From Diaminobutyricibacter sp. McL0608 (GTDB lineage Bacteria > Actinomycetota > Actinomycetes > Actinomycetales > Microbacteriaceae): 64,000 nt of DNA. A program made the position numbers and the translations under genes. This document shows, piece by piece, positions 1 through 9,045 of the stretch (position 1 is the first letter of the stretch; each line of letters begins with the position of its first letter). Location of the stretch: contig NZ_CP154826.1 of assembly GCF_039613825.1 (NCBI RefSeq), positions 1,364,001 to 1,428,000 on the forward strand, in the 5' to 3' direction. A model generated the notes under the pieces. That model saw only the letters and a program-made list of their open reading frames with translations. It did not search any database and had not been told where the DNA came from.

Positions 1-86
1 AGTGTGGCCATGGTCGCAGTCCTGTTTCTGTGTATGCGTTTGCATGCATCACAACCGGCGCGGATGCGCGCCTATTCCTGCTCAGG

Positions 87-1358
87 TTATTCGGTGCGCG
101 GGTGGCGGGACCGGGGGACGTAGCGAGGGATGAAGCGCGCGAGCAGGACGGCCCCGGCCAGCCCCACGAATCCCAGTACTCCGCTCGCGAACGCGATGGA
201 GACGACGGCGGTGAGGAGTGACACCACGAGGGGCGCGATCGCCGAGCCGGCGTCGCCGGAGAAGCGCCAGGCTCCGAGGAACGGGGCCGGCTGGTCCTTC
301 GGCGCGAGGTCCGCTCCGAGTGTCATGAGGATTCCGCTGCCGACACCGTTCGCGAGGGAGAGGAACATCGAGACCGCGACGTACCAGCCGACGTTGGTGG
401 GCAGGTCGTGCGTGAAGGCGAGGACGAGGAACCCGAGTCCGAGGCCGACCATGGACGGGATCGCACTCCACATCCGGCCGAACCGGTCCATGATCTGGCC
501 GCTCGAATAGAAGAGGGCGAAGTCGATGGCGCCCGCGATCCCGATGATGAGTGCTGTGTTGCTCTCGCTGATGCCGATGCTGACGGCCCACAGCGGCATC
601 AGCACAGTGCGGGCCGACCGGAGCGCGGCTATGAGCGCGATACCCGTGCCCATCCGCGCGAGCACGGACCGGTAGGACCAGATCGTGCGGAAGAGTCCCT
701 GCGTGCGCTCGGCCGCATCCTCTTCTCCCTCGCTCCGGCTGATGCCGTCGGCGCCGACGTCCATCGTCGGCGCGCCGAACATCTTCTCCGGATCGGGAAG
801 AACTATGAGCACGATGACAGAGCCCAGGCAGCTGACGATGAAGATCCAGAAGACGGACTGGGTGCTCCCGGTGAGCTGGATGACGACGGATGCGATCAGC
901 GGCCCGATGAACCATCCTGCCCGGAAGACTCCACCGAGCGTGGACAGCGCCCTCGCGCGGTACTTCACCGGCACATACGACGTCATGAATGCGTGGCGTG
1001 CCAGGGCGAACACGGCGGTCGCGAGTCCCACGACGAAAATGCCGATCGTGAGCACCAGGGGGTTGGGAGCGACCAGGCACACGATGACTCCGGCGATCGC
1101 CACCAGGGCGGCCCAGATCATCGAGGTGCGCTCGCCGAATCGGCTGACGACCCATCCACTGGGAATGTCTCCGACGAGTTCGCCGACCATGATCATCGAG
1201 GCGATGAAACCGGCGAGTGCGAGGCTCGCCCCGAGGTTGTTCGCAGCGATGGGGATGATCGGAATGATCGCGCCTTCACCGACTGAGAAGAGCAGTGTCG
1301 GCAGGAAGGCGGCCAGAGCGACATCGCGGAAACTGAAGGCGCGCTCTTCGATAGTCAT
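87..1358 (-). CDS. MFS transporter, drug/sugar-efflux type
   Basis: 423-residue integral membrane protein of the major facilitator superfamily, predicted to export or import small molecules across the cytoplasmic membrane by proton exchange. About 12 hydrophobic segments alternate with short loops. A charged loop after the second helix (SGWVVSRFGERTS, about residues 67-79) and its counterpart in the second half (GQIMDRFGRMWS) match the MFS motif A pattern. The long central loop (about residues 190-225, acidic, rich in E and D) is the usual cytoplasmic link between the two six-helix halves. It is divergent from prfB with a 76-base gap. On the minus strand a TAGTGT-like -10 box lies 8 nt before the ATG, so the transcript may be leaderless. 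The substrate cannot be told from sequence. Confidence 0.85.
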   Translation of the reverse strand: MTIEERAFSFRDVALAAFLPTLLFSVGEGAIIPIIPIAANNLGASLALAGFIASMIMVGELVGDIPSGWVVSRFGERTSMIWAALVAIAGVIVCLVAPNPLVLTIGIFVVGLATAVFALARHAFMTSYVPVKYRARALSTLGGVFRAGWFIGPLIASVVIQLTGSTQSVFWIFIVSCLGSVIVLIVLPDPEKMFGAPTMDVGADGISRSEGEEDAAERTQGLFRTIWSYRSVLARMGTGIALIAALRSARTVLMPLWAVSIGISESNTALIIGIAGAIDFALFYSSGQIMDRFGRMWSAIPSMVGLGLGFLVLAFTHDLPTNVGWYVAVSMFLSLANGVGSGILMTLGADLAPKDQPAPFLGAWRFSGDAGSAIAPLVVSLLTAVVSIAFASGVLGFVGLAGAVLLARFIPRYVPRSRHPRTE

Positions 1359-1419
1359 TGGTTAAGACACTACAACTATCGTGCCGGATACTCGGGGCCG
1401 GCCGCCGGACGCAGAACGG

Positions 1420-1425
1420 TAGGCT
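1420..1425 (+). promoter_or_regulatory. Putative -10 box of prfB (leaderless start)
   Basis: TAGGCT fits the actinobacterial -10 pattern TANNNT and ends 9 nt before the prfB ATG, leaving no room for a Shine-Dalgarno site. No good -35 is seen. The inference is a leaderless or near-leaderless mRNA. Confidence 0.4.
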
Positions 1426-1434
1426 GGAATCGTC

Positions 1435-2547
1435 ATGATTGAACTTGATCTCTCGCAGCAGATCGCCGAGCTGCGCTCCACCTTCGGCGACATCCGAGCC
1501 GTCGTCAATGTCGACAAGCTCACCGAGGAGATCGCACGCCTCAACGAAGAAGCCGGTGCGCCCGATCTGTGGGACGACACCGAGCACGCCCAGCAGGTCA
1601 CCAGTGCGCTCAGCCATCGGCAGACCGAGCTCGCCCGCATCACGAGCATCGAGCAGCGTCTCGACGACCTCGAGGTCCTGGTCGAGCTCGCGACCGACGG
1701 CGAGGGCGACGCACAGTCGGCCGATGAGGCACGCGCAGAGCTTCAATCCCTCCAGAAGAATCTGGGCGACCTCGAGGTGCAGACGCTCTTGAGCGGTGAA
1801 TACGATCCTCGTGCGGCCGTCGTCACCATCCGTGCCGGGGCCGGCGGGGTGGATGCCGCCGACTTCGCCGAGATGCTGCTGCGGATGTACCTGCGCTGGG
1901 CGGAACAGCACAAGTATTCGACGACCGTCCTCGACACCAGCTACGCCGAAGAGGCCGGTATCAAGTCCGCGACGTTCGAAGTGGATGCGCCATACGCCTT
2001 CGGAACCCTGTCCGTCGAAGCGGGCACACACCGCCTCGTGCGGATGAGCCCGTTCAACTCGGCCGGCAAGCGGCAGACCAGCTTCGCAGCGGTCGAGGTC
2101 GTGCCACTCATCGCGCAGACCGAGTCCATCGACATCCCCGACAACGACATCCGCGTCGACGTCTTCCGTTCGTCGGGACCCGGCGGCCAATCGGTGAACA
2201 CGACCGACTCGGCCGTGCGCATCACGCATCTGCCGACCGGCATCGTCGTGAGCTGTCAGAACGAGAAGAGCCAGATCCAGAACCGCGCGGCTGCGATGCG
2301 TGTCCTGCAATCGCGGCTGCTCCTCCTCCAGCGCGAGCAGGAGGCGGCGACGAAGAAGGAGCTCGCCGGTGTGATCACCGCGAGCTGGGGCGACCAGATG
2401 CGCAGCTACGTCCTCGCGCCCTACCAGATGGTCAAAGACCTGCGCACCGAGTTCGAGGTCAACAACCCGTCGAACGTCTTCGACGGCGACCTCGACGGTT
2501 TCATCGCTGCGGGTATCCGGTGGCGCTCGCTGGCGCACGCGGAATAA
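1435..2547 (+). CDS. prfB: Peptide chain release factor 2
   Basis: 370-residue class I release factor that reads UAA and UGA stop codons and triggers peptidyl-tRNA hydrolysis on the ribosome. The RF2-specific tripeptide SPF is at residues 205-207 and the catalytic GGQ loop (GPGGQSVN) at 250-252, followed by the conserved [14 protein letters not shown] region. The N-terminal part is coiled-coil-like (E/L/R-rich). Length matches the family. The frame is continuous from the ATG, so the programmed +1 frameshift known in many bacterial prfB genes (in-frame UGA near codon 26) is absent. It starts the prfB-ftsE-ftsX-smpB block, an order common in Actinobacteria. Confidence 0.97.
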   Translation: MIELDLSQQIAELRSTFGDIRAVVNVDKLTEEIARLNEEAGAPDLWDDTEHAQQVTSALSHRQTELARITSIEQRLDDLEVLVELATDGEGDAQSADEARAELQSLQKNLGDLEVQTLLSGEYDPRAAVVTIRAGAGGVDAADFAEMLLRMYLRWAEQHKYSTTVLDTSYAEEAGIKSATFEVDAPYAFGTLSVEAGTHRLVRMSPFNSAGKRQTSFAAVEVVPLIAQTESIDIPDNDIRVDVFRSSGPGGQSVNTTDSAVRITHLPTGIVVSCQNEKSQIQNRAAAMRVLQSRLLLLQREQEAATKKELAGVITASWGDQMRSYVLAPYQMVKDLRTEFEVNNPSNVFDGDLDGFIAAGIRWRSLAHAE

Positions 2548-2583
2548 AAGAGTGTCGCTGCTGCATTTGCAGCCGGGTCTGCT

Positions 2584-2589
2584 TAGGCT
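2584..2589 (+). promoter_or_regulatory. Putative -10 box of ftsE
   Basis: TAGGCT lies in the prfB-ftsE gap and ends 9 nt before the ftsE ATG. AAGGGG at 2591-2596 could alternatively act as a Shine-Dalgarno site but would be only 2 nt from the ATG. No clear -35 is seen. Confidence 0.35.
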
Positions 2590-2598
2590 CAAGGGGTC

Positions 2599-3729
2599 AT
2601 GATTCGGTTCGATCACGTATCCAAGCAGTACTCGGGCACAACGCGCCCTGCGCTCAATGCCATCAACCTCGAAGTGCTGCGCGGGGAGTTCGTCTTCCTC
2701 GTCGGGGCATCCGGCTCGGGAAAATCGAGCTGCCTTCGGCTGATCCTCAAAGAGGAGAAACCGACCAAAGGCAAGATCCACGTACTCGGGCAGGACCTGG
2801 GGACGATCTCCAGTCGCAAAGTCCCGTACTTCCGCCGCAATATCGGTGTCGTCTTCCAGGATTTCCGGCTCTTGCCGAACAAGACGGTCTTCGAGAACGT
2901 CGCGTTCACTCTCCAGGTCATCGGCAAGTCCCGCGGATTCATCCAGGAGGCCGTGCCCGACGTGCTCAAGATGGTCGGACTCGACGGGAAAGCGGCACGT
3001 CGTCCGCACGAGCTGTCCGGCGGTGAGCAACAGCGCGTCGCAATCGCTCGAGCCGTCGTGAACAAGCCCCAGGTGCTCCTCGCCGACGAGCCGACGGGAA
3101 ACCTCGACCCCGCGACGAGTGCCGGAATCATGGCGGTGCTCGAACGCATCAACGCAGGCGGGACGACCGTACTGATGGCAACCCACGAAGCGGCGATCGT
3201 CGACCAGATGAAGCGGCGCGTCATCGAGCTGGTGAACGGTCAGATCGTTCGCGACGAACGCCACGGAGGCTACGGCTTCACGGCGGCGATCCCGACGGCC
3301 CACATCGCGGTCGCCGATGAGCCGGCCGATGCTGTCACGCGCAATACCGCGCCGACGCGCATCCCCTCCCACCAGGCCGCAGACCCAGTGGAGCCGCGCA
3401 CCTTCGCAGCGCCCGCGCCGGTCTCCGCGCCCGCGCCCGTTCACGAGGAGCCTGCCGTCTACGAAACGGCCGCGGAACAGGAGCCGGCACCCGAATACGA
3501 GCCGAGCCAGGAATTCGAGCCGGCCACGGCATCCGCTGTCGCGTCCTCGACGGACACCGGTGCGGTCAGTGCGCACTTCGCTGCGCCGCCCACCCAGCCG
3601 GTCATCCGGCCGAGACTGACCGACCACGAACTTCCGGAGCAGCTGAGTCTGGCCGAGAAGCTCGGCCTGCGGGCACCCGGAGGCAACGACGGCGACCCGG
3701 ACGAACAGAATGTGGGGCCGACGAAATGA
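2599..3729 (+). CDS. ftsE: Cell division ATP-binding protein FtsE, with long C-terminal tail
   Basis: ABC-type ATPase that pairs with FtsX at the division site and couples ATP hydrolysis to activation of periplasmic cell-wall hydrolases. The nucleotide-binding domain occupies residues 1-228: Walker A GASGSGKS (36-43), signature LSGGE (139-143), Walker B LLADEP (160-165), H-loop THE near 197. The usual FtsE is about 230 residues. Here a further 145 residues follow, rich in Ala, Pro and Glu with no recognised fold, ending near the acidic NDGDPDEQN stretch. It overlaps ftsX by 4 nt (ATGA), implying translational coupling. Extended FtsE proteins occur in Actinobacteria; the role of the tail is unknown to me. 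Confidence 0.95.
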   Translation: MIRFDHVSKQYSGTTRPALNAINLEVLRGEFVFLVGASGSGKSSCLRLILKEEKPTKGKIHVLGQDLGTISSRKVPYFRRNIGVVFQDFRLLPNKTVFENVAFTLQVIGKSRGFIQEAVPDVLKMVGLDGKAARRPHELSGGEQQRVAIARAVVNKPQVLLADEPTGNLDPATSAGIMAVLERINAGGTTVLMATHEAAIVDQMKRRVIELVNGQIVRDERHGGYGFTAAIPTAHIAVADEPADAVTRNTAPTRIPSHQAADPVEPRTFAAPAPVSAPAPVHEEPAVYETAAEQEPAPEYEPSQEFEPATASAVASSTDTGAVSAHFAAPPTQPVIRPRLTDHELPEQLSLAEKLGLRAPGGNDGDPDEQNVGPTK

Positions 3730-4631
3730 GGTTCGGACTGATCTGGTCCGAGGTCGTGAGCGGCCTCAGGCGCAACATGTCGATGGTCATCTCCGTCATT
3801 CTCGTGACCTTCATCTCGCTCACCTTCGTCGGAGCGGCCGTGCTTCTGCAGATGCAGATCGGGCAGATGAAGACGTACTGGTACGACCGCGCCCAGGTCG
3901 CGGTCTACATGTGCACCGCGACTGACTCGTGCCCGGGAGGCGAGGCCTCTGCCGAACAGATCGCGGCGGTGAAGACCCAGCTGAAGTCGACGACGCTCAG
4001 CCCGTACATCCAGAAGTTCTACTTCGAGGACCACCAGGCGGGCTACGAACAGTTCAAGAAGCAGTTCAAGGGCAACCCGGTCGCCGACTTCGTCACCCCC
4101 GACCTGATTCCGCAGACATTCTGGGTGAATCTGAAGAACCCGTCGCAGTCGGATGTGCTCACCGAGACCCTGTCATCCCTCGCGGGGGTGCAGAGCGTCG
4201 TCGACCAGCGCAGCTATCTCGACCAGATCTTCTCGATTCTCAACGCGGCCAGCTACACGGCGATCGGAATCGCGGCACTGATGCTGGTCGCGGCCGCACT
4301 CCTGATAGCCACGACCATCCGTCTCTCGGCGTTCTCGAGACGCAGGGAGCTCGGGATCATGCGGCTGGTCGGCGCGTCCAACCGCTTCATCCAGACACCA
4401 TTCGTGCTCGAGGGGGTCTTCGCCGCCCTCATCGGGTCGGTGCTCGCCGCAGGGGCGGTGTTCGCCATCGTCCACTTCTTTGTTCGCGGCTACCTCGCCA
4501 ACCGGATCATCTCGATCAACTTCGTGAGCGAGAGCGACGCGCTTGTGGTCGTGCCGATCCTGCTTCTCGTCGGTGTCGTCCTGGCAGCGGTCTCTGCGAA
4601 CTTCGCCATCACGCGCTACCTGAAGGTCTAG
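3726..4631 (+). CDS. ftsX: Cell division protein FtsX
   Basis: 301-residue membrane partner of FtsE. It has a short cytoplasmic N-terminus, a first transmembrane helix at about residues 20-42, an extracellular domain (about 45-170) with two cysteines ([10 protein letters not shown]) that could form a disulfide, and then three transmembrane helices in the last 130 residues, as expected of FtsX. In other bacteria the extracellular loop contacts peptidoglycan hydrolases such as RipC or PcsB; that partner is not in this window. The start ATG overlaps the ftsE stop (ATGA). Confidence 0.95.
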   Translation: MRFGLIWSEVVSGLRRNMSMVISVILVTFISLTFVGAAVLLQMQIGQMKTYWYDRAQVAVYMCTATDSCPGGEASAEQIAAVKTQLKSTTLSPYIQKFYFEDHQAGYEQFKKQFKGNPVADFVTPDLIPQTFWVNLKNPSQSDVLTETLSSLAGVQSVVDQRSYLDQIFSILNAASYTAIGIAALMLVAAALLIATTIRLSAFSRRRELGIMRLVGASNRFIQTPFVLEGVFAALIGSVLAAGAVFAIVHFFVRGYLANRIISINFVSESDALVVVPILLLVGVVLAAVSANFAITRYLKV

Positions 4632-4637
4632 ACGCGA

Positions 4638-4643
4638 TAGACT
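4638..4643 (+). promoter_or_regulatory. Putative -10 box upstream of smpB
   Basis: TAGACT sits just after the ftsX stop and 53 nt before the smpB start, giving a likely leader of about 47 nt. No clear -35. It may let smpB be transcribed apart from ftsEX. Confidence 0.3.
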
Positions 4644-4696
4644 GGTTGGCTCGCGAGAATCCGCGAGCGCCCATTGAGTTTGTTCAGGAGTGAGCT

Positions 4697-5173
4697 GTGC
4701 CCAGAGAACGTGGCCAGAAGGTCGTGGCCACCAATCGCAAAGCCCGCCACGACTACACCATCGAAGACACCTATGAGGCCGGACTGGTCCTCACCGGCAC
4801 CGAGGTGAAGTCGCTGCGGGCCGGTCGTGCATCGCTCGTCGACGGTTACGCCTACGTCGACGGGGGTGAGGCGTGGCTCGACGCCGTGCACATCCCCGAA
4901 TACGCCGACGGCACCTGGAACAATCACGCCCCGCGTCGCAAGCGCAAGCTGCTCCTGCACAAAGCGCAGATCCTGAAGATCCACAACAAGGTCAAAGAGG
5001 GCGGCTACACCCTGGTGCCGTTGTCGATCTACTTCAGCGACGGCCGGGCGAAAGTCGAACTCGCCGTCGCGAAAGGCAAGCGTGAGTACGACAAGCGGCA
5101 GGCGCTGCGCGAGCGCCAGGACAAGCGCGAGGCCGATCGGGCGATGTCGAGCCGGCGCCACCTGGGGGAGTAG
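4697..5173 (+). CDS. smpB: SsrA-binding protein SmpB
   Basis: 158-residue RNA-binding protein that carries tmRNA to stalled ribosomes. It shows the conserved core: N-terminal [28 protein letters not shown], the [20 protein letters not shown] segment, and a basic tail ([21 protein letters not shown]) that in the family folds as a helix in the mRNA channel. The start is GTG at 4697, with CAGGAG at 4685-4690 as ribosome binding site. Its RNA partner ssrA lies 1.6 kb downstream, separated by a phosphatase and a SIMPL gene. Confidence 0.96.
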   Translation: MPRERGQKVVATNRKARHDYTIEDTYEAGLVLTGTEVKSLRAGRASLVDGYAYVDGGEAWLDAVHIPEYADGTWNNHAPRRKRKLLLHKAQILKIHNKVKEGGYTLVPLSIYFSDGRAKVELAVAKGKREYDKRQALRERQDKREADRAMSSRRHLGE

Positions 5174-5176
5174 ACG

Positions 5177-5950
5177 TTGCCGACTGACGCGAACGACGCC
5201 AGAGTGGATGCGATGAAAACTTCGCGTCGCATCCCCGTTCCCGGCACCTACAATTTCCGCGACGTCGGCGGCTACGCGGCAAGCGGTGGCCGCATCAGGT
5301 CGGGCAAACTCTTCCGGTCAGACGGAATCCACGACCTCGGAGACGCCGGCAGGCAAGAACTCCGCGAGCTCGGGATCGGACTCGTCATCGACCTTCGCGA
5401 CGACTTCGAAGTCGAGGCGATGCCCGATGATCTCGCCGGCCTCGACGTTCGAGCTGTGAGGCTCCCGGTCTTTGAAGGCTCCGGCGCATCCCACGATACG
5501 GTCGGGATCAGCCTCGAAGCACTGTATGAGCGCATCCTCACCCTCCATGCCGATGCGGTCATCTCTGCGCTGCGCGAGCTCGCGCACTCGGGAGACGACG
5601 CCGTCCTGATCCACTGCACGGCGGGCAAGGACCGTACCGGCATCGTCGTCGCACTCGCGCTTCTTGCTGCCGGCGTCGACCGGGACACCGTCGTCGCCGA
5701 CTACGCGGAATCGGAGGCGAACCTCAGCGGCCAGTGGCTCGACGCGATGGTCGAGCTGGTCAAGAGTCACGATGTCGAGATCACGCCGTCGTTGCGCATC
5801 CTGCTCGGTGGGAGCCCGCCCGAGGCGCTCCGCGGCGCGATCGACGCGATCGAGAAGAAGCACGGGAGCGTTCGGCAGTACCTTCTCGACGCGGGGCTCG
5901 GTGAACTCGACATGGCGTCCCTGCGTTCGGTCCTCGTCGAACCGAGCTGA
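5177..5950 (+). CDS. Tyrosine/dual-specificity protein phosphatase (LipA/PtpB-like)
   Basis: 257 residues, with the P-loop cysteine phosphatase signature HCTAGKDRTG. The nucleophile is Cys147 and the phosphate-binding Arg is Arg153. The N-terminal FRDVGGY motif is typical of the bacterial Y_phosphatase3 family, to which mycobacterial PtpB belongs. It probably removes phosphate from Tyr or Ser/Thr residues or from phosphoinositides; the substrate is unknown. The TTG start at 5177 is chosen because GGGGGAG (5164-5170) lies 6 nt upstream; an alternative ATG is at 5213. It starts 3 nt after the smpB stop, so the two are probably co-transcribed. Confidence 0.88.
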   Translation: MPTDANDARVDAMKTSRRIPVPGTYNFRDVGGYAASGGRIRSGKLFRSDGIHDLGDAGRQELRELGIGLVIDLRDDFEVEAMPDDLAGLDVRAVRLPVFEGSGASHDTVGISLEALYERILTLHADAVISALRELAHSGDDAVLIHCTAGKDRTGIVVALALLAAGVDRDTVVADYAESEANLSGQWLDAMVELVKSHDVEITPSLRILLGGSPPEALRGAIDAIEKKHGSVRQYLLDAGLGELDMASLRSVLVEPS

Positions 5951-5968
5951 CACAGCGCTTCGTCCGGC

Positions 5969-6634
5969 TCAGGATGCGGCGAAGCGCGCGTGCACCTGCA
6001 CGGTGATGACGATCTCCTCAGGCTTGAGAGTGAGGGATTCGCCTGCCGAATCCAATGCGGCGCGTGCGAACATGGGCTGCGCCGGCTGGACTGGTGCCGA
6101 CCCGTCTCCGAGCATCCCGGGGTCGGCCAGCGCGACCGGACGAACGGTGCTCAGGCCGAGGCTGGTCGCGTACACCGTCGCCTTGGCCACCGCGTTCTCG
6201 ACCGCGCGCCGCCGCGCCTCCTGCACCAGGCTCTGGCGACGCGCATCCGTGAGGCTCCATGTGATGCCCGCCACAGTCACTCCGCTCAGGAGGGACACGG
6301 CGCCGACCCAGTCAGAAAGGGCGGCAAGGTCGCTGAACGTCACCCCGAGGCCGAGCTCGGCGTGATAGACGATCGGGAGTTGCTCACCGGTCTGGCTCCA
6401 CGGCCGGTCGCCCGCGACGCGGAGGTTGTCAGAGGTCCACGAAGTCACCGGTCCCGTCTGGGCGTTGTGCATGTCGCGGAGTTCGCTCGTCAGGGAGGCC
6501 TGCCGCTCGGTGGTGCGGGCGAGCACGTCGTTCCTGTCCGGCCCGTCGAACCCGACCGTCAGGACCACGGAGCCGCGCTCGGCCGCATGCCGCAGCTCGT
6601 ACTCGCCCTGCACCGTGATGATCGTCTCAGTCAT
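5969..6634 (-). CDS. SIMPL domain-containing protein (DUF541)
   Basis: 221 residues matching the SIMPL/DUF541 family: an N-terminal TITVQGEYE-like strand, a repeated beta-alpha layout, a central LSDARRQSLVQEARRRAVENAVAKATVYA-type helix region (about 130-160), and a C-terminal PEEIVITVQVHARF strand. Family members are poorly understood; some localise to the envelope. No signal peptide is visible here, so a cytosolic location is more likely. It is convergent with the phosphatase gene, with an 18-base gap. Confidence 0.75.
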   Translation of the reverse strand: MTETIITVQGEYELRHAAERGSVVLTVGFDGPDRNDVLARTTERQASLTSELRDMHNAQTGPVTSWTSDNLRVAGDRPWSQTGEQLPIVYHAELGLGVTFSDLAALSDWVGAVSLLSGVTVAGITWSLTDARRQSLVQEARRRAVENAVAKATVYATSLGLSTVRPVALADPGMLGDGSAPVQPAQPMFARAALDSAGESLTLKPEEIVITVQVHARFAAS

Positions 6635-6672
6635 GAAGTGATCGTGGCATAGAACGGGCCCGCGGATTGTTG

Positions 6673-6678
6673 TAAGCT
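6673..6678 (+). promoter_or_regulatory. Putative -10 box of ssrA
   Basis: TAAGCT lies about 80 nt before the mature tmRNA 5' end, leaving a precursor leader that RNase P would remove. The -35 region is weak (TAGAAC-like, near 6650), so the call is tentative. Confidence 0.3.
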
Positions 6679-6758
6679 GATGTGCTCGCCTTCAGGCGAT
6701 CGTAGATGGACAACTCAACAGCGCGTGACAGTGACCCGGCTTGGACAAGCCGTCGCAT

Positions 6759-7154
6759 GGGGATGATCGGTTTCGACATTGCCTGCGCAATTGTGAGAAG
6801 CGGGTCGAGGATGCAGGGTTATCTCGTTAACGACCTCTGCAAAAAACAAGTGCCAATTCAAACAGCACTGTCTCTGCCAAGGCAGACTTCGCCCTCGCGG
6901 CGTAAGTTTCCTTCCGGCAACTTATAGAGACCGTCAGACCGGGAATGCTCTCTACCCGGATCCTGGCGTCAATTAGAGAGATTGCTTCTGTGATTCGTCT
7001 GAGGGCACAGAGGGACTTCAACTGAGACTGGGCTCGTTGGTTTGGCTGCCAATGGCAAATTCCAGAGCCGAGTAGAACGCCTCCATTGGATACGCCCGTA
7101 GAAGGCACATGACCACAGCAGTGGACGGGGGTTCAATTCCCCCCATCTCCACCA
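6759..7154 (+). ncRNA. ssrA: tmRNA (SsrA)
   Basis: 396-nt transfer-messenger RNA that rescues stalled ribosomes with SmpB. The 5' end GGGGATG pairs with CATCTCC just before the encoded 3' ACCA. The universal 5' GATCGGTTTCGAC and the T-arm GGGGGTTCAATTCCCCCC are both present. The tag reading frame resumes at GCC 6852 and stops at TAA 6903-6905, encoding ANSNSTVSAKADFALAA. This 17-residue tag ends in the LAA degron recognised by ClpXP and is of the long type with the DFALAA end that I associate with Microbacteriaceae. No split or permuted arrangement is seen. Confidence 0.96.
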
Positions 7155-7199
7155 TCAGGTCGCTGTCACGCGTTGTTGAAACATGAGGCATTGTCGGCA

Positions 7200-7228
7200 T
7201 TGTCACGTCGTGATGCGGGGCGTAGGCT
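7200..7228 (+). promoter_or_regulatory. Promoter of the frameshifted SGNH hydrolase
   Basis: A -35 TTGTCA (7200-7205), a 17-nt spacer and a -10 TAGGCT (7223-7228), followed by the ATG only 6 nt later at 7235. This is a good sigma-70-like promoter for a leaderless mRNA and supports 7235 as the real start. Confidence 0.5.
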
Positions 7229-7234
7229 CCGGCC

Positions 7235-8018
7235 ATGCGCATCAGCAGAGGTCGCTCACCTTTAATCACGGTTGCTCTCGCCACCCTCGCTGCGGTGGGG
7301 CTGACTATGGGGGGCGGCCCCCGCGTCCGCCAGTACATGGTTTGATCCGCATGGCCGGCAGCTGCAATACGTCGCGCTCGGTGACTCCTACGCCGCGGGG
7401 CAGGCCATCGACTGCACGCACACCGCCTCCAGCTACCCCCTCCTGCTTGACCGGCTGCCGAGCGTACACCTGGTCAGTGACGTCAGTTGCTCCGGAGCGA
7501 CGACGACCGACGTCGTCACCAGCCAAATCGGCGCGCTCAACCGGAGCATCAGCCTCGTCACTGTCACCGCTGGCGCCAACGACCTGGATGTCGCCGGACT
7601 GCAGGCCGTCTGCGCCGCCAACCCGGCGTCCGCGACCTGTGCAGCGGCAATCCAGGCGCGCCAGGCCCAGCTGCCCGCCCTGTTCGCGAACCTCGTCTCG
7701 ACGTACTCCCTCATAGCGGCTGCGTCGCCCAATGCGCTCATCCTCGTCATCGGCTACGCGCCGCTGGTCTCCACTGGGCCGCTCAATACCGCGGAGCAGG
7801 CTCTCAACTCGACCATCCAGGGCGCCGCGAGCACTGCCGCTGCACAAGGCGCTCACATCCGCTACGTCGCTGTGAGCTTTACCGGCCACACGGTGGACAG
7901 CCCGCATCCGTGGTTCGTTCTCGCGGGCCCGAACATCTTCCACCCCACCTGGCAGGGGAACCTGGCATACGCGGCCTCGATCGCCGGTTCGCTTCTGGCC
8001 GTCATCAACCACCGCTGA
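7235..8018 (+). pseudogene. SGNH/GDSL hydrolase, frameshifted in a G6 tract
   Basis: Two frames together encode a secreted SGNH hydrolase. The first frame (7235-7345) gives a signal peptide beginning MRISRGRSPLITVALATLAA and then hits TGA at 7343. The second frame, open from 7305 to TGA 8016-8018, carries block I YVALGDSYAAG, block III AGANDLD, and a C-terminal FHPTWQGN block with the catalytic His. Reading five instead of six G at 7309-7314 joins them as ...GLTMGAAPASAST..., a normal signal-peptide cleavage region. It is related to the intact hydrolase at 42431-43324. It could be a pseudogene, a phase-variable gene or a sequencing error in a homopolymer. The second frame has no start codon of its own. 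Confidence 0.8.
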
Positions 8019-8070
8019 CTGTCGGCCCCGCGGCCCCAGTGGCCATCACTCGTTGTTGAGCTCCGTTGAA

Positions 8071-8940
8071 TCACACGGCGAATGCGTCGATGAGTGCGTC
8101 CGCCAGTGATTCTGGAGCCTCTTGCGCGACGTAGTGGCCCACGCCCTCCAACTGGATGGCTGTGGGATCCTGCGCAGTCACGCTGCCGAATGCTGCGTGG
8201 GTGAATCCTCCGCCGCGCGAGCCGATGGTTGTCACCGGGACCCGCAGCGGCGCATCCTGAACGAGGGTGCGGAGCTCCTGGCCTTCGGTGAGCATGCCGC
8301 GGTAGAGGCCCGCGGCACCGGCGAATCCGCCGGGCCTGCTGTAGGTGCGGGCGAACTCGGCGACGTCCTCGGGGCCGACCGCCGAGGAGGAGACGCCATA
8401 GAAGGGGTACAGGTAGTCCCCGATGAATGCGCGGGCTTCCTTCTCGAACAGGAGGCCGGCGACGCCGGAGGACGCCAGGGCGCCGAGGTACCAGACGCCG
8501 CCGTGCGTGACATCCGCAAGCCGTTCGGCGCCGAAGCCCGCCAGGCCTGACTCGATCGCCGTGAGGCTGATGACGTCCTCAGGATGGGTGGCGGCGAGCC
8601 GGTAGACCACAGCGCCGCTGATGTCCTGCCCCACCACGTGCGTCGGTCCCAGCGACAGGTGTTCGATCAGCAAGTGGAGATCCTCTGCGGCAACGGCGCT
8701 CGAGAACGTCTCCTCGGCGACGTCTGAGTCACCGAAACCGCGGAGGTCCACGGCGTACACCTGGTGGTGGACGGCGAGCAGCGGGATGAGTTTGCGGAAG
8801 GCCCACCAGGTCTCTGGGAATCCGTGGACGAGGAGCACAGGCGTGCCTCGGTCTCCGGCGGTGACGTAATGCAGTCGGGTGCCGTTCACTTCTTCGATTT
8901 CGTGCCGGACGCCGGCGATGGTTGCGTGGTCGATCTTCAT
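8071..8940 (-). CDS. Alpha/beta hydrolase, epoxide hydrolase-like
   Basis: 289 residues with an alpha/beta hydrolase fold. The oxyanion motif HGFPE is at 39-43, the nucleophile elbow GQDISG puts Asp106 at the catalytic position, and His269 (VGHY) is the likely general base. An Asp nucleophile together with HGXP is the pattern of epoxide hydrolases and haloalkane dehalogenases rather than esterases. It is probably cytoplasmic. A strong AAGGAGG lies just before the ATG. It is divergent from a MarR gene, with two inverted repeats between them, so its expression is probably controlled by that regulator. The natural substrate is unknown. Confidence 0.85.
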   Translation of the reverse strand: MKIDHATIAGVRHEIEEVNGTRLHYVTAGDRGTPVLLVHGFPETWWAFRKLIPLLAVHHQVYAVDLRGFGDSDVAEETFSSAVAAEDLHLLIEHLSLGPTHVVGQDISGAVVYRLAATHPEDVISLTAIESGLAGFGAERLADVTHGGVWYLGALASSGVAGLLFEKEARAFIGDYLYPFYGVSSSAVGPEDVAEFARTYSRPGGFAGAAGLYRGMLTEGQELRTLVQDAPLRVPVTTIGSRGGGFTHAAFGSVTAQDPTAIQLEGVGHYVAQEAPESLADALIDAFAV

Positions 8941-8969
8941 CTGCGCCTCCTTGGGGGCTCGAGGACTAA

Positions 8970-8984
8970 GACAACTAGGTTGTC
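8970..8984. promoter_or_regulatory. MarR operator 1
   Basis: Perfect inverted repeat GACAAC-TAG-GTTGTC in the divergent hydrolase/marR gap. It lies on the hydrolase side, downstream of its probable -10. Its centre is 31 bp (three helical turns) from operator 2. Confidence 0.65.
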
Positions 8985-9001
8985 AGAGATTGATAGAATA
9001 A

Positions 9002-9014
9002 ACAACTTGGTTGT
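9002..9014. promoter_or_regulatory. MarR operator 2
   Basis: Inverted repeat ACAAC-TTG-GTTGT, nearly identical to operator 1. It overlaps the marR -35 box (TTGTCG, 9011-9016), which implies autorepression. Confidence 0.65.
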
Positions 9015-9039
9015 CGATAGCATTCCGGGTCGCTACGAT
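9011..9039 (+). promoter_or_regulatory. Promoter of the MarR gene
   Basis: A -35 TTGTCG (9011-9016), a 17-nt spacer and a -10 TACGAT (9034-9039). The ATG at 9046 is 6 nt downstream, implying a leaderless mRNA. Confidence 0.5.
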
Positions 9040-9045
9040 TGACCC

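Noticed and set aside
1276-3627. 783-residue minus-strand frame across prfB and ftsE
   Set aside because: Shadow of two certain genes; composition is Arg/Asp-rich without any domain.
6706-6927. 73-residue frame within the ssrA region
   Set aside because: It overlaps the tmRNA; the true coding part of that RNA is the 17-residue tag in a different frame.
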